Shown here piece by piece: positions 16,656 to 25,412 of a DNA stretch of 64,000 nt (position 1 is its first letter; each line of letters begins with the position of its first letter). The position numbers and the translations under genes are program-made. The notes beneath the pieces are model-generated. The model did not search any database and was not told the DNA's origin. It saw nothing but the letters and a program-made list of their open reading frames with translations. Origin of the DNA: Ralstonia pickettii DTP0602. GTDB lineage: Bacteria; Pseudomonadota; Gammaproteobacteria; Burkholderiales; Burkholderiaceae. The DNA is taken from positions 673,116 to 737,115 of the forward strand of contig CP006669.1 in the NCBI GenBank assembly GCA_000471925.1. Reading direction: 5' to 3'.

Positions 16656-17621
16656 ATGTCCATATCCATTCGTGGTGCGCTGGCCGCGCTGGCGGCATTC
16701 CCGCTGCTGGCGGGGGCCGAGCCCGCCTACCCTTCCCGGCCGATTACACTGGTCGTCCCATTCGCGGCAGGCGGCGGCACCGACAGCATCGCGCGTGACA
16801 TCGCAAAGAACATGTCGGATCGCCTTCACCAGCCGGTGGTCATCGATAACCGTGGCGGCGCTGGCGGTGCGCTGGGTGCTGACATCGTGGCCAAGGCCAA
16901 ACCGGACGGCTACACGCTGCTGTTCGCCACGTCGACCTTCGCCACCAACGCTGCCGTCGAAGCCAGGCTCCCGTATGACCCGGTCAAGTCCTTCACCCCG
17001 GTCGCCATGATCGGCCGCGGGCCGCTACTGGTCGTGACCTCCAAACAACTTGGCGTGCAGAACGTGGCGCAGTTGATTTCGGCTGCGAATGCACGACCCG
17101 ATGGCCTGAATTTCTGCTCGGCTGGCAATGGCAGCATTAACCACCTGGCAGGCGAAATGTTCCGTCAGAAGGCCAGCCTTACGATGACGCATGTGCCCTT
17201 CAAGGGCAGTGGTCCGGCAACGGTCGAATTGCTGGCCGGGCGCATCGATCTTTTCTTCGCCACCGTGCCGACCATCCTGCCCTACGTACGGGGTGGCAAG
17301 GTGTCAGTGCTGGCGGTCACCAGCACGAAGCGCTCGCCGCTGTTCCCCCATGTGCCGACGATCGCCGAGGCTGGCGTCCCGGGTCTCGACATCACCACCT
17401 GGTGGGGCGTGCTTGCGCCAGCCCGAACACCGGCACCCGTCATCGACGCACTCAATCGCGCGGTCAATGAAGCCGCCGCTGCCGATCCGGTCAAGGCGCG
17501 ACCGGTGCAGGAAGGGGCCGATTCTGTCCGGCTCACGCCAGCCGCCTTCGGTCAGGCGTTGAACAAGGAACTCGCATTGTGGCGCGGCGTGGCAAGCCAC
17601 CCGGGCATCCAATTGCAATGA
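16656..17621 (+). CDS. TctC/Bug solute-binding protein
   Basis: About 321 residues. Short signal peptide (MSISIRGALAALAAFPLLAGA), then PITLVVPFAAGGGTDSIARD, VVIDNRGGAGGALGADIV, and a full C-terminal lobe ending with LALWRGVASHPGIQLQ. GGAG is nine bases before the ATG. Divergent from the broken LysR gene and followed 38 bases later by a second Bug gene on the same strand. Confidence 0.9.
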   Translation: MSISIRGALAALAAFPLLAGAEPAYPSRPITLVVPFAAGGGTDSIARDIAKNMSDRLHQPVVIDNRGGAGGALGADIVAKAKPDGYTLLFATSTFATNAAVEARLPYDPVKSFTPVAMIGRGPLLVVTSKQLGVQNVAQLISAANARPDGLNFCSAGNGSINHLAGEMFRQKASLTMTHVPFKGSGPATVELLAGRIDLFFATVPTILPYVRGGKVSVLAVTSTKRSPLFPHVPTIAEAGVPGLDITTWWGVLAPARTPAPVIDALNRAVNEAAAADPVKARPVQEGADSVRLTPAAFGQALNKELALWRGVASHPGIQLQ

Positions 17622-17659
17622 CGAGGCTCCCCGCTTCGGTTCGATCAAGGAGACATGGA

Positions 17660-18671
17660 TTGGAAACCGCCACCACAGACGCCCGGGCGTTCACGGACCG
17701 CCGGGGACTCCTGCGCGCGGGCGTTGCTGCGGCAGCCTGCGGAATCCTCGGCAACGCGTGGGCAAGCAAGGACTATCCGGCAAAACCCATCACCGTCATC
17801 GTGCCCTATGCCCCGGGCGGGCAAGGCGATGTCTTTGCCCGGCTGATCGGTGAACGACTCTCCCGGGTACTAGGGCAACCGGTGGTTGTCGACAACCGGC
17901 CCGGCGCAAGCGGGGCACTGGGTAGCCGGCTCGTGACCAGGGCGCGGGGCGACGGCTATACGCTGCTGTTGGGGCAAACCGGTGAGATTGCGATCAACGG
18001 ATCCGCGATGAAAGCGCCCGGCTATGACACGCTGAAGGACTTCCGGGCCGTAGCCCTGGTGGGCAACGCCCCGCTGGTGCTGGCCGCACCCGCAAGCGCG
18101 CCTTTCAGCAGCCTGCGCGAGTTGCTGCAGACGGCGCGCAGCAAACCAGGCAGCGTGTCCTACGCGTCGTCCGGCACGGCCACGCCGGGCCACCTCGCAG
18201 CAGCCGCCCTGGCAATCGGAACCCGGACTCAGATGGTCCATATTCCGTACAAGGGTGCCGGACAGGCAATCACGGACCTGATAGGTGGGCAGGTGCAGTT
18301 CTTCTTTTCCAGCGCCTCCGCCATCATGCCTCACCTCAAGGGTGGCAAGCTCAAGCCACCGGCCGTATCCACGCCCCGCCGGGTGCCAGCGCTGCCCCAA
18401 GTGCCTACGGTCGCGGAACTGGCCTTGCCGGGCTTCGATTTCAGTCTCTGGGGTGGCTACTTTGCGCCACGCGAAACTTCCGAGGCCATCGTCACGCTGC
18501 TCAATGCCGCGATCAACAGGATCATTGCCGAGCCCGCGATCCGCACGCGCTTCGAGGCGGACGGCAGCGCCGTCGAGCCCGTCACGCCAGCGCGATTCGA
18601 TGCGTTCGTGCGCGTCCGAACGCCAAAAGTTCGCGCAACTCGTCAAGGCAGCGGGTGCTTACGTCGAATGA
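17660..18671 (+). pseudogene. TctC/Bug solute-binding protein, C-terminal frameshift
   Basis: Twin-arginine-like leader (TDRRGLLRAGVAAAACGILG), PITVIVPYAPGGQGDVFARL, VVVDNRPGASGALGSRLV and most of the C-terminal lobe are in one frame. The last conserved helix is in the next frame: after ARFDAFVR the frame should read ERQKFAQLVKAAGAYVE (stop at 18671) but one extra base around 18612-18625 sends it into a different 30-residue tail ending at 18727. The start is TTG at 17660, six bases after AAGGAG; an ATG at 17655 is out of frame. The altered protein may still fold, as only the last helix is replaced. Confidence 0.8.
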
Positions 18672-18746
18672 CCGGGCCCGCGTATCGCTTTGCCCCTTCC
18701 CCTCGCACAATCAAGGACCAAACTTGACATCCTCTCCTCCCTAAAG

Positions 18747-20245
18747 CTTGCCTTTACCCACAACTTCCGGCGGCTTACTCGTTTTTCTGGAAGATCCGAT
18801 ACATTTCGGTGATTTCGTGCAAAACGAGGAAGCCGCGCCAGAGGACAGTAGCACCGGGGGGATCGTCGTTTTTGCGACCCAGGTAGCCACCGAGCTTGGC
18901 GACCCAAAGGACCGCTTCGCTGAGTTTGGGTGCCTGCTCTGGTGGCTTGGTTGTGCCGTGCGTGCGGCAGTACAAGGCCTGCCATTCGAGCGATTGCAGT
19001 AGCACCGAGCAAGGGATATCGGCTTCGAGCCGGCCCAGCATAGTTGCGTACAAGATGCGCCAGCCGATTACGGCGAACAGCGCCGTGGCCCGCAGGAACC
19101 GCTCCAGCGTCCCGAACTGTCGGGCTTCGATCTGGCAGCCACTTTTCAGGACACGATGCCAGGATTCAATGGTCCAGCGACGGGCGTACCAGCTCAGCCG
19201 TTCGAGCACATCTTCCAGCGTTTGGGTGGGCATTGAACTGAGCAACATCCATTCGAGCGGCTCAACGCCTTGGGGCGGCTCGATCTCCAGCGCGTGAATG
19301 GCAAACACTTCGAGACTCGGTAGATCCTCTGCACCGCGGCTGCGCGGCGGTCGCAGTTGGACGGGCACACAGCGCAAAGCCAGTCGGGCGCTACGCGCCT
19401 GCCTGGCGCCGCTCCTGGGCACGTGCAGTACGGTCTCCCCAAGTACAGGAGCCGCAGCAACCGTCTCCCACAGATACTTCTCTGGGTGGTCCACGCCTCG
19501 ATTCCAGGCGGCCCGCACCAACCAGTCCACCCCCGCTGGGCGCGGCGCCAGGAACACGTCATACACATCGCCCTCGCGATCGCTGACGGCAACAAGGTGC
19601 GTGTCCGGACACTGCATCTTGAGCGGCTCAAGGCATTCCAGCCCCTCCAGCCACTTCACGCTTTCCTTGTCACGAATGGACAGCGCCCGGCGCTGCCTGG
19701 CCTTGCCCGATGCTTGCGGCGCACGCACCCACGTCTTCATGCTCAACACGCCCAGTGGCAGGCCCTCAGGCGTCACCGCCAGCACGCTGTGCAACATGAA
19801 TCCGCGCAAATTGCCGCCCGTGCCGTGACCAAGTCCCTCAGTCGCGGGCAAATTTGCCAGATTGAATTCCGTGGTGTCCTGCACCGCCAATACGACAGGT
19901 ACCTGCTGCATGCGACCCACGGTTTGAGTGACGTGGCTCGCCAGTATTCCGTCCGGGTCGACCGCCTCATTATCAAAGAAGCGATATGCCGCCTTGAGTT
20001 GGGCACCACTCAAGGCCTGCGGGAACGAAACATGGGCTTTTTGCGCCAGTCCGCGCGCCAATGCCACAAGGCGCTGCGTGCGACGTGCATCGCCCAACTG
20101 AGCGCCACCGAATTCGTCGCTGGCCCAGTCTTCCAGATCTTCCGTATCAGGCAAAATTGCCACCACTGATTGTCAACTTCACCCGAAGTTAACACCGTCC
20201 AATCCGGTTTACAACCTTTCCTATCGAGATGTGGGTAAAGGCAAG
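18747..20245 (-). mobile_element. IS4-family (Tn5-like) insertion sequence, 1499 bp
   Basis: Perfect 16-bp terminal inverted repeats CTTGCCTTTACCCACA (18747-18762) and its reverse complement (20230-20245). One intact transposase is encoded on the minus strand. The element differs clearly from the one at 7495-8974 in both ends and protein. It separates the two tctC genes from the dehydrogenase gene at 21989. Confidence 0.9.
18775..20166 (-). CDS. IS4-family transposase (Tn5-like)
   Basis: About 463 residues. N-terminal QLGDARRTQRLVALARGLAQ (DNA-binding region), DDE residues in VQDTTEFNL, VSDREGDVYDV and the Y-R-E-K block YARRWTIESWHRVLKSG, and the Tn5-type C-terminus LWVAKLGGYLGRKNDDPPG. The start is one of two adjacent GTG codons (20166 or 20163). 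No disruption is seen. Confidence 0.9.
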   Translation of the reverse strand: MVAILPDTEDLEDWASDEFGGAQLGDARRTQRLVALARGLAQKAHVSFPQALSGAQLKAAYRFFDNEAVDPDGILASHVTQTVGRMQQVPVVLAVQDTTEFNLANLPATEGLGHGTGGNLRGFMLHSVLAVTPEGLPLGVLSMKTWVRAPQASGKARQRRALSIRDKESVKWLEGLECLEPLKMQCPDTHLVAVSDREGDVYDVFLAPRPAGVDWLVRAAWNRGVDHPEKYLWETVAAAPVLGETVLHVPRSGARQARSARLALRCVPVQLRPPRSRGAEDLPSLEVFAIHALEIEPPQGVEPLEWMLLSSMPTQTLEDVLERLSWYARRWTIESWHRVLKSGCQIEARQFGTLERFLRATALFAVIGWRILYATMLGRLEADIPCSVLLQSLEWQALYCRTHGTTKPPEQAPKLSEAVLWVAKLGGYLGRKNDDPPGATVLWRGFLVLHEITEMYRIFQKNE

Positions 20246-20252
20246 CCCTGAA

Positions 20253-21958
20253 GAGGCCGTCGCAAAACGTTTCTGCTGTGCGTCCAATTCAAGTCCGAGC
20301 GTGGATGTGATTGCTTTGGCGCGAGCCAACAAATCGAAGAATCTGTCCCAAAAAACAGTGCGCAACCTCGTGGAGGCCGCGTAGAACCGCATACAAAAGG
20401 GTAAATAATGCCCTCGACAGGGCAACTGCCCGGGACAGGTTGTGCGCCAGGACATGCAAGGCGAATTCCCGCTTGACCGCCTGGAGCCCACTGCGCCGAA
20501 AGCGATTCAGCCCCTGCTGGGAACGCAAGCTGCTGAACACAGGTTCTACGATCGCCTTGCGCTGGCTGAAAATGCGTCGCGCCTGAGGATGCTGCATCAC
20601 GAGGCGAAGCGCCTCGCGATGCTCATCCTCGGGGTAGCGTTTGATGCGTCGTCCCTGCGCCGCTTTCGTACAGTTCGCGCGTAAGTGGCATCCCTCGCAG
20701 CTCGTAGACCCATACACACGATGCTCTCGGCTTCGCAGTGTTTGTTCGCACTTGCTCAGCAGGATCAGCGTTTGCCCGGCGGGGCAATGATAGGTGTCAG
20801 TTTGCGGGTAATAGTCAAAGGCGCTTTTATGGAACAGTCCTTCTTCCCGCGTCTTTGCAGGCCACTGCCCATCCGGGCATAACAGGCTGACATCACGCGC
20901 AAGCGTCGCTTCGATGACCTCATCGTCGAAGTATCCTGCATCGAGCAACACTTCTTCTGCCTGCGCACCCGTCACTCGTGCGCTTTGATCCAGCATTGGC
21001 GCGATTACCTGTGTTTCACTCGACGCGTCCAGCGCGAGGGCCGTGATGATCCGATCTTCGTTGGCCAGAACCGACGGTTTGTACGATGCCGCGAACCCAC
21101 GTCCGCGCTTCAGGCGCTGCACCATGGCCTCCGGCTCGCTGGCGCTGATGCGCAAGGTCTCGCTGCTCTTGCCATGGCTGTGGCGAGCGGCTTGACGCTG
21201 CTCGAAGATGTCCTGGCATTGTTTGCTGCGTTGCAGCTCCTGTTGCACGGCCTGATCATCGGGGGCCCGCTCAACCGCTTCGATAGCGGCTTCTGCGCGC
21301 GCCTTGACGGCCTCTTCTTTGAGCAAATTGTAGTGCGAGCAAGCCGCTTCAATGACGGTGCCGTCGCCGGCTAAACGCGTGCTGCGGGAACCACTGGCTT
21401 TCAATATCGCGCGCGTGAGCGATTCAAAAAACCCCTGGGTCAGCGAGTCCTCGTGCAATACGATGAAGCGACCAATATTGGCATGATCCGGCGCGATACC
21501 CCCTGTCACCCACATGCATCCCAAGTCCAGCCGCGCCAGTCGCTCCAGCTCACGCAGCGAATGAACACCCTGCATGACGCCATACAGGATCAGACCCATC
21601 ATCAGGCGCGGCGCGTAAGGAGCGCGCCCGGTGGCTGCATAGCGCTGCTCGAACGGTAGCCAGTCCTGCTGTCCGAGCAAATGCGCTACGACAAATGGTG
21701 CACGTTGACCGGCCTGCTTCAGATAGTCCTCCAGGCGCGTCGTGCCCAAGACAATCTCATGCGGGTTGCCTGTTACAAACCGGCGCCCCGTATCCGACGC
21801 GTTTGGCCTGGGTCTGACATCTTGAGCCGGCACTCCACCAAACAGATCGTGTTGCTTACTGTCCGGTGATGGTACTTTGCGAGCCGTGCTCATCGCTCAT
21901 CTCTTCATCAGGGTTGCGTCACCGGATTTTATCGGCAATGGGCTTTCGCGACAGCCTC
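20253..21958 (-). mobile_element. IS1182-family insertion sequence, 1706 bp
   Basis: Terminal inverted repeats GAGGCCGTCGCAAAA (left) and GAGGCTGTCGCGAAA (right, reverse complement). It is flanked on both sides by TGAA (20249-20252 and 21959-21962), a 4-bp duplication as expected for this family. Three bases separate it from the end of the IS4-like element, so it landed in that element's right-hand target duplication: the insertion order is IS4-like first, IS1182 second. Confidence 0.85.
20289..21893 (-). CDS. IS1182-family transposase
   Basis: About 534 residues. N-terminal region with FEQRYAATGRAPYAPRLMM and the DUF772-type stretch, first Asp in RLAGDGTVIEA, then VLLDAGYFDDEV (second Asp), a cysteine cluster CEGCHLRANC characteristic of IS1182 enzymes, and RKAIVEPVFSSLRSQQGLNR near the C-terminus with the catalytic glutamate. 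It is intact. Confidence 0.92.
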   Translation of the reverse strand: MSTARKVPSPDSKQHDLFGGVPAQDVRPRPNASDTGRRFVTGNPHEIVLGTTRLEDYLKQAGQRAPFVVAHLLGQQDWLPFEQRYAATGRAPYAPRLMMGLILYGVMQGVHSLRELERLARLDLGCMWVTGGIAPDHANIGRFIVLHEDSLTQGFFESLTRAILKASGSRSTRLAGDGTVIEAACSHYNLLKEEAVKARAEAAIEAVERAPDDQAVQQELQRSKQCQDIFEQRQAARHSHGKSSETLRISASEPEAMVQRLKRGRGFAASYKPSVLANEDRIITALALDASSETQVIAPMLDQSARVTGAQAEEVLLDAGYFDDEVIEATLARDVSLLCPDGQWPAKTREEGLFHKSAFDYYPQTDTYHCPAGQTLILLSKCEQTLRSREHRVYGSTSCEGCHLRANCTKAAQGRRIKRYPEDEHREALRLVMQHPQARRIFSQRKAIVEPVFSSLRSQQGLNRFRRSGLQAVKREFALHVLAHNLSRAVALSRALFTLLYAVLRGLHEVAHCFLGQILRFVGSRQSNHIHART

Positions 21959-21988
21959 TGAAGGGCGGGGTTTCTCGAAGCAAGTCTG

Positions 21989-23050
21989 ATGAAAATCGTC
22001 GTGCTTCCCGGTGATGGCATCGGCCCCGAAACGATAGCTGCCACGCTCGAGGTGCTGCGAGCCGTATCGTCGCGCTTCCGGCTCGACCTTGAATTCGACC
22101 TGGACATAGCCGGCCATGAGAGCCTGCGCCGACACGGGGCCACCGTGACGCCGGCCTTGCTGCAGAAAGTGAAGTCCGCCGATGGCCTGATGCTCGGACC
22201 GATGGCCACCTATGACTTCAAGGATGAGGCCAAGGGCGAGATCAATCCCTCGAAATTCTTCCGCAAGGAACTGGACCTGTACGCCAATATCAGGCCATCC
22301 CGCACCTATCCGGGCCTGCAGCACCGGGCTGGCGAGTTCGACCTCGTCGTCGTGCGCGAGAATACCGAGGGTTTCTATGCCGACCGCAATATCGAGTCCG
22401 GCGGAAGCGAGATGCTGATCACGCCGGATGTTGTCGTCTCGTTGCGTCGCATTACGCGCCAATGCTGCGAGCGTATTGCGCGCTCAGCGTTCGAGCTGGC
22501 CATGACACGCCGCAGGCATGTCAGCATCGTGCACAAGGCCAATGTGCTGAAAATCGGCGATGGCATGTTCATCGACATCTGCCACCAGGTGGCGCGCGAA
22601 TTCCCGGAAGTACAGGTCGACGACTTCATTGTCGACGCAATGATGGCACACGTGGTGCGCGCCCCGCAGCGATTCGACGTCATCGTCACGACCAACATGT
22701 TCGGCGACATCCTGTCCGACCTGACCGCTGAATTGTCCGGCAGCCTGGGCCTGGGCGGCTCGCTGAACGCCGGCAAGGACCATGCAATGGGCCAGGCGGC
22801 ACACGGATCGGCGCCGGACATTTCCGGCCAGGACATTGCCAATCCTTTCTCGCTGATCGTGTCCGCCGGACAACTGCTTGGCTGGCATGGCCAGCGCAGA
22901 AACCTGCCTGCCTTCCTGGCTGCTGCGCGCGCCATCGACGAAGCGATGATCGCCGCGATCCAGGCGGGCGAGGCCACGCGCGACGTCGGTGGCCGCCTGG
23001 GCACCGCTGAAACGGGCCGCGCCTTCGCCCGACGCCTGCTGGAAGGGTGA
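21989..23050 (+). CDS. Isocitrate/isopropylmalate-type beta-decarboxylating dehydrogenase
   Basis: 353 residues, normal for the family. N-terminal VVLPGDGIGPETIAATLEVL, substrate arginines in RPSRTYPGL, VVRENTEGFYAD, the catalytic lysine in VHKANVLKIGDGMF, and the metal Asp in TTNMFGDILSDLTAEL; QAAHGSAPDISGQDIANP is the NAD(P)-binding loop. It oxidatively decarboxylates a 2-hydroxyacid with a 3-carboxylate; isopropylmalate, isocitrate and tartrate are all possible. The ATG lies 27 bases from the IS1182 target duplication, so the insertions probably removed or replaced its natural promoter. The amidohydrolase starts four bases after its stop. Confidence 0.87.
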   Translation: MKIVVLPGDGIGPETIAATLEVLRAVSSRFRLDLEFDLDIAGHESLRRHGATVTPALLQKVKSADGLMLGPMATYDFKDEAKGEINPSKFFRKELDLYANIRPSRTYPGLQHRAGEFDLVVVRENTEGFYADRNIESGGSEMLITPDVVVSLRRITRQCCERIARSAFELAMTRRRHVSIVHKANVLKIGDGMFIDICHQVAREFPEVQVDDFIVDAMMAHVVRAPQRFDVIVTTNMFGDILSDLTAELSGSLGLGGSLNAGKDHAMGQAAHGSAPDISGQDIANPFSLIVSAGQLLGWHGQRRNLPAFLAAARAIDEAMIAAIQAGEATRDVGGRLGTAETGRAFARRLLEG

Positions 23051-23054
23051 CGAC

Positions 23055-23925
23055 ATGCGCGACGTTCCTGAGCTACCGGCAGGCGCCTGGGACTGCCACA
23101 CCCACGTCATCGGCGCGCGCAGCGACTATCCCATGGTCGCGGAGCGGCACTATACGCCAGGACCGGCATCGCATGAGGACCTGCTTGCCCACCTGTCGCG
23201 GCAGGGTCTGCAACGCGTAGTGATCGTGCAGCCCAGCGTCTATGGCACGGACAACCGATGCATGCTCAACAGCCTCGACCGCCTACAGGGCGCGGGCCGC
23301 GGTGTGGCTGTGCTGGACGAGGACGTGGACAACAAGACGTTGCGCGAAATGCACGCACGCGGCGTGCGTGGGCTGCGCCTCAACCTGGAAAGCAGCGGCC
23401 TGCGCGACGCTGGCGCCGCGCAGGCGGCGCTCGCACGTCGGGCCGACCGCATCGCCATGCTCGGCTGGCACCTGCAGCTCTATGCCAGCCTGGATGTCAT
23501 CGTGGCCATGGCTGGCCACCTCGCGAATCTGCCCGTTCCGGTCGTGCTGGACCATTTCGCCATGGTGCCAACCACACTGGCCCATGACGACACGCGCGCG
23601 ATCGCCTTGCAGCCGCTGCTGCGCTCCGGCAACGTTCTACATCAAACTCTCCGCGCCGTACCGGCTCGCGTCTGCAGGCATGCCGCCAGACGACGCGGCC
23701 AGCGCGTGGGCTGCGACCTTCCTGCGAACCGCGCCGCGACACGTGCTGTGGGGCAGCGACTGGCCCCACACCGCACGGGATCCGGGCAAGGCAAGGCACG
23801 ACGTCTCCGCCTACCGAACGCTACCAGAGGCAGCGCTCGCGCGCTCCATCCGGGACTGGCTTCCCTCGCAGGAGCTCAAGCAGCAGGTCCTGGTGGAAAA
23901 TCCAGCTCGCCTCTACGCACCTTAA
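23055..23925 (+). pseudogene. Amidohydrolase_2-type hydrolase with one-base frameshift
   Basis: The first 190 codons form the N-terminal half of a PF04909-type metal hydrolase like 2-pyrone-4,6-dicarboxylate lactonase: WDCHTHVIG (metal HxH), YTPGPASHEDLLAHL, GVRGLRLNLESSG. After QPLLRSGN the frame changes; the correct continuation VYIKLSAPYRLASAGMP, HVLWGSDWPHT (metal Asp) and VENPARLYAP is one frame over, ending at 23925. A single extra T in AACGTTCTAC (23633-23637) explains this. Without the WGSDWPH segment the metal site is incomplete, so as read the enzyme is dead. It is four bases after the dehydrogenase gene. Confidence 0.85.
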
Positions 23926-24193
23926 AGAGAAAGCGGTGAAGCTTGGCAAGCGCCGGTGTGAGACGGACGTGAACCGGGCACTGCGTTGCGAAAAAGGCCG
24001 ACGAGCGGTATCCCCCAGCTCGTCGGTTGAGGACAGCTCGCCTCTCTGCTGCAAGGGTGCAGATAGGCCCCACCGGGGAGCAAATGGAGAGTCAGCGGAG
24101 TGAGAAGCGCTCCGCCTTGCACCATAGAGACCGGACAAGTATCAGACAGCGAGTGAAATCGCGTGCGTTTGTCCGTTTACCGCATATTCGCCG
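23926..24193. other. Non-coding stretch with a strong hairpin
   Basis: About 270 bases between the amidohydrolase stop and the aminotransferase stop. A perfect 9-bp stem CCGACGAGC (23998-24006) / GCTCGTCGG (24018-24026) with an 11-base loop sits in the middle and is preceded by AAAAAGG. Convergent genes meet here, so it may end transcription, but it lacks a T run. The general feel is of a folded RNA or an intron remnant; I could not assign it. Confidence 0.35.
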
Positions 24194-25399
24194 TCAACCG
24201 ACCCGCGCCACTGCATGAGCGAGCCGTGACACGCCATCGCCAATCTGCGCGGGGTCGGCGCCAGCGAACGACAGCCGGAATGTGGGCCGTGCGCGCCGCT
24301 CGGCATAGAATCCGGCGCCCGGGACGAACAGCACCTTCTCGGCAATCGCGAGCGGCAGCAGCGTGGCCGCGTCATCAATGCCGTCGATGGACGCCCACAG
24401 GAACATGCCTCCCCCCGGCTCGGCAAACCGGATGCGCGCGCCGAACACCTCACGCAGCGCCCGCGCCAACCGGTCGCGCTTGTCGCGATAGACGGCCACC
24501 TCGCGCGCGACCTGCGCGGGCAGCCCGCCTGCCTCCAGATAGTACGCGGCGGTCAGCTGGATCCACGGCGGCGTGCACAGGTCCGACACCTGCTTGGCAA
24601 TGACCGCACGGCGCACGATCTCCGGCGCCGCTACCATCCAGCCGAGCCGCAGCCCGGGTGTCAGCGTCTTCGACAGGCTCGCCAGATGCACGAGCCATGG
24701 GCGCGCGTCGGGCACCTGTGTGCACAGGGCGAGCAGCGAGGGCGGCGGCGCGCCGTCGAAGCTCAGCGCGCCGTAGGGATCGTCCTCGACCAGCACCACG
24801 CGATGCCGCGCCACCAGTTCCAGCAGCCGCAAGCGGCGCGCGGGCGACAGCGTCGCGCCGGTCGGGTTGGCGAAAGTCGGCACCGTGTAGATCAGGCGCG
24901 GACGCACCGACGGGTCGGCGAGCATGGCCTCCAGGGCGTCCACGTCCATGCCGTCATGATCGGACGGCACGCCGCGCACATCGGCCCCGGCCAGCCGCAG
25001 CGCCTGCAGCGTCGCCGAATAGGTTGGCTCTTCGACCAGCACCATGCTGCCGGGCTCGACCAACGCTCGCACGAGAAAGTCGAAACCTTGTTGCGAGCCG
25101 CTGGTGACGAGCAACTCATCCTGCGCCACGACAGCTCCGCGCCCGGCCATCAGCGCCGCCAGCGCGCGGCGCAGCGAGGGCGTCCCCTCCGTCGCGCCGT
25201 ACTGCAGGCACTCGGCGGGACGTTCGCGCAGCGCCTGTGCGGACGCGGCGCCGATACCCTCCGCATCGAACAGTGCGGCGGACGGATAGCCGCCCGCGAA
25301 CGAGATCATCTGTGGGTCGGACAGGTACTTGAACAGCTCCCGGATCGGCGAGCCCTCCGGCTCGCGCAGTGCGAAAACGAATGGATAGTGGACTGTCAT
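24194..25399 (-). CDS. PLP aminotransferase, 2-aminoadipate transaminase type
   Basis: 401 residues, fold-type I (class I/II, MocR-catalytic-domain-like). It shows MISFAGGYPSAALFD, LQYGATEGTPSLRRAL, VTSGSQQGFDFLVRAL, VPTFANPTGATLS, VEDDPYGALSFDG and the PLP lysine in LASLSKTLTPGLRLGW. LysN and 2-aminoadipate aminotransferases share these motifs. It follows the HglS-type gene by 13 bases, which supports the reaction 2-aminoadipate to 2-oxoadipate. A role with another long-chain amino acid cannot be excluded. Confidence 0.85.
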   Translation of the reverse strand: MTVHYPFVFALREPEGSPIRELFKYLSDPQMISFAGGYPSAALFDAEGIGAASAQALRERPAECLQYGATEGTPSLRRALAALMAGRGAVVAQDELLVTSGSQQGFDFLVRALVEPGSMVLVEEPTYSATLQALRLAGADVRGVPSDHDGMDVDALEAMLADPSVRPRLIYTVPTFANPTGATLSPARRLRLLELVARHRVVLVEDDPYGALSFDGAPPPSLLALCTQVPDARPWLVHLASLSKTLTPGLRLGWMVAAPEIVRRAVIAKQVSDLCTPPWIQLTAAYYLEAGGLPAQVAREVAVYRDKRDRLARALREVFGARIRFAEPGGGMFLWASIDGIDDAATLLPLAIAEKVLFVPGAGFYAERRARPTFRLSFAGADPAQIGDGVSRLAHAVARVG

Positions 25400-25412
25400 G
25401 GCGCGCTCGTCT

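Larger units (their letters stand above)
18739..20252. repeat. Imperfect 8-bp target duplication of the IS4-like element
   Basis: CCCTAAAG at 18739-18746 abuts the left end. The right copy CCCTGAAG begins at 20246 and its last bases are split by the IS1182 element (which duplicated TGAA). The copies differ at one base. Joining the flanks gives a small terminator-like hairpin (CTCCC-TAAA-GGGCGGGG then TTTCT) as the original target. Confidence 0.6.
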
